64,000 nucleotides of DNA from Pleomorphomonas sp. NRK KF1 (GTDB lineage Bacteria > Pseudomonadota > Alphaproteobacteria > Rhizobiales > Pleomorphomonadaceae): the NCBI RefSeq assembly GCF_023721755.1, contig NZ_JAMDLH010000005.1:341782-405781 (forward strand), read 5' to 3'. Shown piece after piece: positions 28,709 to 34,630 of the stretch. The notes below the pieces were generated by a model that was not told where the DNA came from, did no database searches, and was given only the letters and a program-made list of their open reading frames with translations. Made by a program: the position numbers and the translations under genes. Position 1 is the first letter of the stretch. Every line of letters begins with the position of its first letter.

Positions 28709-28739
28709 GCACCAGCTTCATTTTCTTCCGAAGCGGTGC
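28709..28739 (+). terminator. Weak hairpin after hemY
   Basis: GCACCaGCTTC pairs with GAAGCGGTGC (one bulged base), loop of 10 bases, followed by TTGAAATT. It lies 8 bp after the hemY stop and could end the hem operon. Confidence 0.4.
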
Positions 28740-28803
28740 TTGAAATTAGCCGGGGATGCCGGTATCAACGCCCCGTCGCGCGGGGGTCAACTCCCGCGCC
28801 GGC

Positions 28804-28879
28804 GCCGCACTAGCTCAGTTGGTAGAGCACGTCATTCGTAATGATGGGGTCGGCGGTTCGAATCCGTCGTGCGGCACCA
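28804..28879 (+). tRNA. tRNA-Thr (anticodon CGT)
   Basis: A complete cloverleaf: acceptor GCCGCAC/GTGCGGC, D-arm GCTC...GAGC, anticodon stem CGTCA/TGATG with loop TTCGTAA, T-arm GGCGG-TTCGAAT-CCGTC, and encoded CCA at 28877-28879. The anticodon CGT reads ACG threonine codons. The 3' end is the attachment site of the following 14.9-kb element; the gene is left intact. Confidence 0.96.
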
Positions 28880-28882
28880 TTT
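28864..28882 (+). repeat. attL (19-bp direct repeat)
   Basis: CCGTCGTGCGGCACCATTT, comprising the 3' end of tRNA-Thr plus three downstream bases, is repeated exactly at 43792-43810. The left copy is part of the intact tRNA gene. Confidence 0.93.
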
Positions 28883-28946
28883 TTATCAAGTAAATCTAGA
28901 TAAAACAATAGATTGGCGGTGCTTTCGCCACTTGCCTCCCTCTTTT

Positions 28947-28959
28947 GCTCCACCTTTCG
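28947..28959 (+). repeat. 13-bp repeat near left end (possible integrase arm site)
   Basis: GCTCCACCTTTCG occurs here, 65 bp inside attL, and again exactly at 43646-43658, with a one-mismatch copy at 43634-43646. The match near both ends suggests integrase arm-type sites, but the right copies lie within the first integrase codons. Confidence 0.4.
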
Positions 28960-29148
28960 CTCTACGCTCAGATACCGCAAGAAAAGTGCTTCATACACAC
29001 CGACCGCGAGCCGGGCGGCTCGGGATCTGGGGCGGGCGGTTTGAATTGTGCCGGCGCATTTCGCGAGAAGGCTCGCGGAACACCTCTTTGCGGCGGTTCC
29101 GCGCGTTTACGTGATATCAGCCATGTGCCACAAAATGTCGCCCTTCGG

Positions 29149-29176
29149 TTGACAGACTACGTAACTTGCGTATTTA
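29149..29176 (+). promoter_or_regulatory. higBA promoter with palindromic operator
   Basis: TTGACA (29149-29154), 16-base spacer, TATTTA (29171-29176), then ATG of the toxin only 5 bases later. Between the hexamers is the imperfect palindrome TACGTAA-C-TTGCGTA (29158-29172, one mismatch), well placed for autorepression by the antitoxin. The short leader implies a nearly leaderless transcript. Confidence 0.6.
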
Positions 29177-29181
29177 TATCC

Positions 29182-29544
29182 ATGCACACGATCTGTGAAA
29201 CCCATGCATTTCGGCGCGCAGCCGATCAAGCCGGGATGACTGAGGAAGAAAGATCAGAGCTGATCTCCTTTCTGGCCGACAATCCCATGGCTGGCGACGA
29301 GATCGTCGGGACTGGCGGATGTCGCAAGCTCCGCGTGGCAGGTCGTGGGAAGGGAAAGAGCGGCGGGTACCGCACGATCACGTTCTTTTCCGGGAACATG
29401 TTGCCGGTATTTCTTATTACGGTCTTTTCAAAAGGCGAGAGGGCTAACCTCTCTGCTAAAGAGAGGAACGAATTGAAGAAAGTGACGGCATTGATCGTCG
29501 AACAGTATGATGGCCGGATGGCGAGAGTAGGAGAGAACCGATGA
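29182..29544 (+). CDS. higB: HigB/RelE-family toxin
   Basis: A 120-residue RelE-superfamily mRNA interferase of the HigB2 type, which cleaves mRNA on the ribosome when free of its antitoxin. The family block GTGGCRKLRVAGRGKGKSGG followed by YRTITFF matches the Vibrio HigB2 pattern GTGGxRKxRxxxxGKGKxGG. The frame is open upstream to 28945, but ATG 29182 sits right after the promoter and gives the usual length. The antitoxin gene overlaps its stop by 4 bp (ATGA). It is the first plus-strand gene in the integrated element and probably stabilises it. Confidence 0.9.
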   Translation: MHTICETHAFRRAADQAGMTEEERSELISFLADNPMAGDEIVGTGGCRKLRVAGRGKGKSGGYRTITFFSGNMLPVFLITVFSKGERANLSAKERNELKKVTALIVEQYDGRMARVGENR

Positions 29545-29864
29545 GCAAAAAGGCATTCGACAAGATCAGTGAGGGTCTTACCGAAGCGCTGGCCATTGCG
29601 CGCGGTGAGGCCTCCCCGGCTAAGCTGCATGTCCCCGCCGAGATCAACGTGCGCGCAATCCGCCGCGCGATCGGAATGTCGCAGGACGATTTTGCGTCGG
29701 CTTTCGGGTTTTCTGTCAACCAAATCCGGGATTGGGAGCAGGGCCGGTCGCGCCCGCTGGGCGGCGTCCGCGCCTATCTGCTTCTCATAAAGAGCTGCCC
29801 GGATGATGTGCGCAAATTGCTGGTCGTTGCCGCCAAGGATGCCGAGGTAGAGGCTGCGGCATAA
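29541..29864 (+). CDS. higA: HigA-family antitoxin (HTH)
   Basis: A 107-residue antitoxin with a C-terminal helix-turn-helix of the XRE/HigA2 type (about residues 40-95): IRRAIGMSQDDFASAFGFSV then NQIRDWEQGRSRPLGG. The N-terminal 35 residues are the likely toxin-wrapping segment. In related pairs the antitoxin-toxin complex represses its own promoter, which fits the palindrome at 29158-29172. Translation is coupled to higB through ATGA. A strong terminator follows 27 bp after the stop. Confidence 0.9.
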   Translation: MSKKAFDKISEGLTEALAIARGEASPAKLHVPAEINVRAIRRAIGMSQDDFASAFGFSVNQIRDWEQGRSRPLGGVRAYLLLIKSCPDDVRKLLVVAAKDAEVEAAA

Positions 29865-29891
29865 ACGCCTGCGCACGCTCGACTGATCCAC

Positions 29892-29916
29892 AAACCCCGC
29901 TTTGGCGGGGTTTCTA
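29892..29916 (+). terminator. Intrinsic terminator after higBA
   Basis: Perfect 9-bp stem AAACCCCGC / GCGGGGTTT with a TTTG tetraloop, then TCTATTTG. It isolates higBA from downstream genes. Confidence 0.85.
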
Positions 29917-29941
29917 TTTGCCTTCACGGCAGTCCCGCGCC

Positions 29942-30079
29942 GTGGGCTATGCGATCGATTGGCCGAAATATAGCAAAGGGCGATACACCGACGAGCAGGG
30001 CAGGGCACGCGTGGGCCGGCTTGGAATGTGGGCGATACTGTTCGATATGCCGTGTAAGTTCAGGCGTAGGGCTTGTTGA
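29942..30079 (+). CDS. Possible 45-aa ORF, unrecognised
   Basis: A GTG-started frame reading VGYAIDWPKYSKGRYTDEQG and ending FRRRAC. No clear ribosome site. The composition is protein-like (aromatic and charged residues spread evenly), but nothing else supports it. It may be a remnant of a longer phage gene. Confidence 0.25.
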   Translation: MGYAIDWPKYSKGRYTDEQGRARVGRLGMWAILFDMPCKFRRRAC

Positions 30080-30163
30080 GTATAGACGGTTTTAATAGCA
30101 TTCGAAATTTCGTGCTTGGTTTCGGATTATTTGGCGGAGAGAGGGCTTCATAATGAAGGTAAG

Positions 30164-30544
30164 ATGTATTACAAATGTGTAGCAGTCTACAGCATCGTGT
30201 GTCTCTGCGCTTCGTCTTCGGCGATGGCTCAAGATACGCACGCTTTTGGCGGCGGCATAATGGCTGAGTATTGCAAAATCCTTATAAAAGATATGAAAGA
30301 CTCGACAACGCCGACTAACAATGTGGTCGCGAGTTGGATGCTAACGTGGACCGAAGGCTATATAACCGGCATGAACGTCGAGCGGTCCGACAAAGGCGAG
30401 CCACTATACGACTTAGGCTCTCGGACAAGAATGGAACTATGGGCCTCAATATTCGGCGCCTGTAAACGGAACCCAGATCAGACAGGCGTGATTGCGGCAG
30501 TCGAAGCATCATCGACGCTTTCCATCCGACCACGCAATGAATGA
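30164..30544 (+). CDS. Small secreted protein, unrecognised
   Basis: A 126-residue protein with a likely signal peptide (MYYKCVAVYSIVCLCASSSA, cleavage near AMA|Q). The mature part has two cysteines spaced like small periplasmic immunity-type proteins (EYCKI and FGACKR) and the aromatic segment SWMLTWTEGYITGMN; a distant resemblance to Rap1a/Tai-type proteins is a guess. ATG 30164 is chosen over 30116 because it begins the signal peptide and has GAAGG nearby. AT-richer than the chromosome; probably a moron-type cargo gene of the element. Confidence 0.55.
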   Translation: MYYKCVAVYSIVCLCASSSAMAQDTHAFGGGIMAEYCKILIKDMKDSTTPTNNVVASWMLTWTEGYITGMNVERSDKGEPLYDLGSRTRMELWASIFGACKRNPDQTGVIAAVEASSTLSIRPRNE

Positions 30545-30653
30545 GCTTTCCTTAGGCCTTCAGTAATGCAGCTACAACGAAAGCCACCTCACTGTGTTGT
30601 CTGCGGGACGTCGGGCGGCAGTTTATTTCCCGAGCAACTTATACCGTTTCCGT

Positions 30654-30760
30654 CGGGTTTCGACCTTTCGGGCGGAACCTGACAGAAGCGGAAGCGCCCG
30701 ACTGGGCGCCGGCCGGTCAGGCCGAAACCCGCTTGAGCCGGATGAGTCCGGATCAAGCGG
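30654..30760. other. Strongly self-complementary non-coding block (nested stems)
   Basis: Successive nested complementary segments: GGGTTTCG (30655-30662) with CGAAACCC (30723-30730); inside it CCTGAC (30678-30683) with GTCAGG (30716-30721); inside that GCGCCC (30694-30699) with GGGCGC (30704-30709), loop GACT. Immediately after is GCTTGA-G-CCGGA-TGAG-TCCGG-A-TCAAGC (30731-30758), extendable by CC/GG in competition with the first stem. It could be a structured RNA, a REP-like repeat or a replication origin of the element. No gene occupies it convincingly. Confidence 0.6.
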
Positions 30761-30804
30761 AACGCGTATTATTGGAAGCCATCAGTCCAGCTCGCCCATG
30801 TCTC

Positions 30805-31140
30805 CTACCGACAGCCGTCCGTTTGAAATAGCTGGTTTTCCGCAAAGAACTCCATTTTCTTATAAGGACGGAAGTGGGCTCGGAAAGTCGGCCCGTTATC
30901 AATGGTAAGGCCAACAACAACAAACCGTGTTGCCGTGTTCTCGATGGCCAAAACGCGATATTGAGTGTCATTCGAGAAGAGAGTCTTGGCTACATCGTCA
31001 AAATGGACGACATACTCCCGTCGTGGGTTCTCGCAAATCATCTTCATTTGGGAAGCGGTCGCGACATCCGCCCCCCAAATTGCTGCGAAGCAGAAGACAA
31101 ACGAGGCAATCGACGGTCGGAAAAAGCACTTAGCTAACAC
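30805..31140 (-). CDS. Small exported protein, unrecognised
   Basis: A 111-residue protein with an N-terminal signal-like segment (about residues 8-30, RPSIASFVFCFAAIWGADVA, possible cleavage after ATA). The mature part of about 80 residues contains two cysteines (MICENPR and TDGCR) that could form one disulfide, and alternating hydrophobic residues suggesting a small beta-sheet domain. No family is recognised. It lies between the structured block and the large ejection-type gene, on the same strand as the element's main operon, about 155 bp from it. Confidence 0.5.
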   Translation of the reverse strand: MLAKCFFRPSIASFVFCFAAIWGADVATASQMKMICENPRREYVVHFDDVAKTLFSNDTQYRVLAIENTATRFVVVGLTIDNGPTFRAHFRPYKKMEFFAENQLFQTDGCR

Positions 31141-31294
31141 CTAGACCATCCTTCAAGTCGCGCGCCATCCATAAAGCCGCGCGCGAGCACCCCAGCGGTC
31201 GGTTGCAGCAGATCGGAAACGTAGGGAATCTAGCGGCCCCTAATCGTTGCGGCAACAGGGCGCAGCAATTGCGGTGGAGTCGCTATTGATTTCT

Positions 31295-34200
31295 TCACCG
31301 CTTCTGCGGCTCCGGATCTATCACATGCGCGAACAGTGGCCGAACGAACCAAAGTCCGATGAACGGCGCCAAGCGCTTGGCGAGCACATAGTCGGAGTGC
31401 GTCGCCGGGTTTCCCTTCATGATGTTGGCGATCGTCGCGGGTACCGAAGCTATATCCCGCGCCGTGCCGGCTGTCGGACCTAGCAGGCTGTCGACCACGC
31501 CACGCGAAGCAAACCGGCTCGCCGGTGCTCGCTGGCTGCGGCCGGGGAAGGCCGCCGCCGCGCCGGTATAGATGCCCGGCAACCCCATTTTCTCGAACGT
31601 GTTGTTCGCCTCGAACAGCACCGAGAAGACGCCGCTGCGGTCAAGCCCTTCGGCGAGCCACGTTCCCGGATTGTCGGAAACGTCCGTGCCGAAAGCGACG
31701 TGGCGCAGCCAATAGATGAACATGCCGATCGTCGCCATGCCGGTTACGCCGCCGATGAAACGCGTCTGCCCTTCCTGAAGGCCGCGAATGAGCACGCGTT
31801 GATTTGCGGCGATGGCGAAGCTCTTGAACTGGAGCAGCGACTTGCCGATCGGCGTGGTTGCCAGCAAGGGCACATCGCCAACGCCCTTGGTCACGATGAT
31901 CGAGCCGACATCCTTGGCGACGGCTGCACGGAACGCCTGGCGCAAGGCGTCGCCGGCCGCCTCAGTGCCCCAGGCCTCGGTATTGGCGACATGAACGCCG
32001 TCGACCGTCTCGCCGTGCTTGATGAACAGCTCGCCGATCCGTTCGGCGCGCTCCTGGCCTATGCCGAGATAGCCCATGTAGGCGCGTTCGCGCTCCGGCA
32101 GCGAAGCAAAGCCGTCCTTCGCCGCCTTCATCACATTGTCGAAAATGCGGTTCTGCGTCATGCGAGAGGCAAAGGTCCGATTGAAATCGTCCCAGAGATC
32201 GAGGCCGGTCATTCTGGAAAACCGCGTCGACAGGTTTTCCATCAGTCGCTCAATGACGGTGCCGTGCCGGTATGGATCGGTGATTTCCGACAGCGCCGCC
32301 ATGCGGGAATGAAGAATGGTCTCGCCCAGGGCGCCGGCATGCCGGGCCTCCTTGGCGCTCATCCTGACGCCCTGGAGCCCATGGAGCAGCGGGGCGAGAC
32401 CGTCCTTCACGTAGGAGCGCAGCCCGTGCACCATGGCCGGCCGGGCGGCATCGGCAAGCGAGCCGATGACAACCCCGCCCATCATCCGCGTGTAGTTGAA
32501 GACGCGCGCCGCCGCGAGCGTCCGCGCCCATGGCTCGCCGGCCGACTGCATGCCATAGACGCCGCGCAACATGTCGCGCACCGCCTCGATGTCGCGGATG
32601 TCGGCGCGCTCGCGGGCGCCCAGCTTCTTCCGGTCTGCCCCTGGCACCTCTCGAAGGCGGGCATACTCGTCGCGGATCTCCGCTATCTGGTCCTTGAGCG
32701 TTGGCGAGCCGTAGCGTTTGGCGAGCTCGATGTCGGCGGCCATGATCCGGGCATAGCGCCGGCCGACCAACTCGATATCGCTCTCCAGGAAGTCTTCGAC
32801 GAGGTGATCGGGGATGTTGAACGTCCGTTCCTTCAGCGGGCCGCGCGCCGCCATGACCGGCTGGAAGTTGGTCGACGCGCCGCCGCGCCCGGTGAGTTGG
32901 GCGAAAATGTCGTCGACAATCCCGTTGATGTAGTCGGCCCGGTCGGCAGCGTTCACGAATTCAACGCTTCTGCCACGGCCCCCGTCCGCCGCCTTGGCAT
33001 CGAGCGCGGCGATGCGTGCCCGGTCCATGTCGCTGAGCACGCGCCGCACCGCCCTGGCGGTCTTCACGACCGCTGCCAAGTCCTGCCCTTTGGGCAGCTT
33101 CTCACCGGCATTGACGCGCGCCATCAGGTTCGCAACGTCGTCATCGGGTTGGGATCGGCCTTTCCGTCGCGAGGCTTTTGCGCGGCGTGCGATATCGGTC
33201 TCGATGCGCGCTCTCTCCTCTGCCAAGCGGGCGCGGGTGGCGTCTGCCTCCTTGGTCGTCTTTGCCTCGATCTCGTCCATGGTGTCCGAGACCCACCGCC
33301 GCACGATGTCGCGGAATTCGCCTTCGCGCGCTTCCAGCACCGGCCGGCGCCACATGCGGCTGAAATAGCTCTCGGCCGTTTTCACATCGACATCGGCAGG
33401 CAAAAGGTCGGCGTCGATCGCCTGTTGCTTCAAAGGATCGAATACCTTTGAGCGCCAAGCCTCGGCCGCTTCGGTGGCGCCGGCAACGCTGCTCGCATCA
33501 CCGCGCCGCATGGCCCGGCCGGCCTCGGCGTTGAAGTCGTCGAGGCTCATGGCGAGCCCGGCCTTTCGGGCGTCGGCGTAGGCGGCGCGGTTCGCCTCGA
33601 TGGCGTCGGCGGCGGCGCCGATCGACCATTGCCGCATGGCGCTTTCCGCCGCCGCGTCGCCCGCGCCGTCGAGGTTCTTGGTGAGATAAACCGGGTTCTC
33701 CATCAGCCCGGCGGCGACCTGGCGCACGGTGAGAGCCGGGCTCTGGAGTGTGCGCAGCAGCGGGTTGAGTTGCGCCGTCGCCTTGGCCGTCGCCCGTGCC
33801 GCCTTGCCGGCGATGTCGTAATCGGCGAGCCTTTCAGGGGCGACGCCTTGGGCGCCGATACCCTGCGGCATGGGCTGGTTGCCGCCGAGCTCGTTGGCAT
33901 AGGCCGCCATTTCCCGGTGAAGAGCATCGGTCGCCGCGTCGGCGTCAGGCGCCTTCACCTTGTCGATGGCCGCCGATCCCTTGAAATAGTCGATCGCCGA
34001 CAGCGCGCCATACTTGGCGCCTCCCAGGATGCCGCCGAGCAGTGCCGAGCCGCCGACGTTGGAGAGGCTATCCTCGACCGTCCGCGTCTCCTGGGTCGCG
34101 TGGAGCCCAAACTCCTGAACCACGGCGCCGCCACCGGCGGCGATCCCCGCATCGAGCGCGGCGCGAGCAAGGCCAACGGCGGCCCGTCCGCCACGCAGGC

Positions 34201-34621
34201 CGACGCCGCCGGGAAGAAGAGTGGGCAGATCGACGATGCCGGCGCCGATGTCGAACGCAGTGCCGACCCAGCCCGACTTTGCGCGTGTCGCCTTGTCGCG
34301 CCGCTCCATGTCGATCTGAGCCTTCAGCTGGGCGTTCGCGCCCGGATTCCAGATATTGAGGAACCGCTCGCTTTCGTCCTCATATCCTTTCATGTTCTCG
34401 GGCGTGAACGGCGTGTAGCCTGGAATGTGGTCGTAGAAATCGCCCGTCGCCTTGTCGTAGAGGGTCTTGTTCGTCAGGGTCGATATGACCGTATTATTCT
34501 GCCTGAGAGAGGCGGCGGCGGACTCCGCAAGGCTAGGGTCGGTTTCGGGGGCGGGGCCGATCTTCTGGTTCAAGCCGTAGTCGGCAACCGGGCCAACAAT
34601 GCTGGTCTCGTCAAATGGCAT
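31295..34621 (-). CDS. Large phage internal-virion (ejection) type protein
   Basis: A 1108-residue protein. Near residues 115-170 is a long glycine/alanine-rich hydrophobic region (GWVGTAFDIGAGIVDLPTLL and following) like the membrane-inserting part of podophage internal virion proteins; the middle (about 250-800) is alpha-helical and charged, with a coiled-coil-like stretch around 430-500; a hydrophobic segment lies near residue 960 (TGMATIGMFIYWLRHVAF). By analogy with T7 gp15/gp16 it would form part of the DNA-ejection conduit; this is inferred from size, composition and its partner gene. ATG 34621 has GAGG seven bases upstream, inside the end of the preceding gene, so the two are coupled. 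The frame is intact. Confidence 0.65.
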   Translation of the reverse strand: MPFDETSIVGPVADYGLNQKIGPAPETDPSLAESAAASLRQNNTVISTLTNKTLYDKATGDFYDHIPGYTPFTPENMKGYEDESERFLNIWNPGANAQLKAQIDMERRDKATRAKSGWVGTAFDIGAGIVDLPTLLPGGVGLRGGRAAVGLARAALDAGIAAGGGAVVQEFGLHATQETRTVEDSLSNVGGSALLGGILGGAKYGALSAIDYFKGSAAIDKVKAPDADAATDALHREMAAYANELGGNQPMPQGIGAQGVAPERLADYDIAGKAARATAKATAQLNPLLRTLQSPALTVRQVAAGLMENPVYLTKNLDGAGDAAAESAMRQWSIGAAADAIEANRAAYADARKAGLAMSLDDFNAEAGRAMRRGDASSVAGATEAAEAWRSKVFDPLKQQAIDADLLPADVDVKTAESYFSRMWRRPVLEAREGEFRDIVRRWVSDTMDEIEAKTTKEADATRARLAEERARIETDIARRAKASRRKGRSQPDDDVANLMARVNAGEKLPKGQDLAAVVKTARAVRRVLSDMDRARIAALDAKAADGGRGRSVEFVNAADRADYINGIVDDIFAQLTGRGGASTNFQPVMAARGPLKERTFNIPDHLVEDFLESDIELVGRRYARIMAADIELAKRYGSPTLKDQIAEIRDEYARLREVPGADRKKLGARERADIRDIEAVRDMLRGVYGMQSAGEPWARTLAAARVFNYTRMMGGVVIGSLADAARPAMVHGLRSYVKDGLAPLLHGLQGVRMSAKEARHAGALGETILHSRMAALSEITDPYRHGTVIERLMENLSTRFSRMTGLDLWDDFNRTFASRMTQNRIFDNVMKAAKDGFASLPERERAYMGYLGIGQERAERIGELFIKHGETVDGVHVANTEAWGTEAAGDALRQAFRAAVAKDVGSIIVTKGVGDVPLLATTPIGKSLLQFKSFAIAANQRVLIRGLQEGQTRFIGGVTGMATIGMFIYWLRHVAFGTDVSDNPGTWLAEGLDRSGVFSVLFEANNTFEKMGLPGIYTGAAAAFPGRSQRAPASRFASRGVVDSLLGPTAGTARDIASVPATIANIMKGNPATHSDYVLAKRLAPFIGLWFVRPLFAHVIDPEPQKR

Positions 34622-34630
34622 ATCGGAACC

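Noticed and set aside
28810..28998. Minus-strand frame overlapping tRNA-Thr
   Set aside because: It reads antisense through the tRNA and attL; such frames (ARRIRTADP type) are a common annotation artefact.
30566..30679. 37-codon frame with one CxxC (PPHCVVCGTSGG) running into the structured block
   Set aside because: Only one Cys pair, no ribosome site, and its end lies in the palindromic block; too weak to call.
30731..30765. Possible hammerhead ribozyme core (GGATGAGTCC)
   Set aside because: The second conserved strand (CGAAAC at the right distance) is absent and the region pairs as a simple hairpin.
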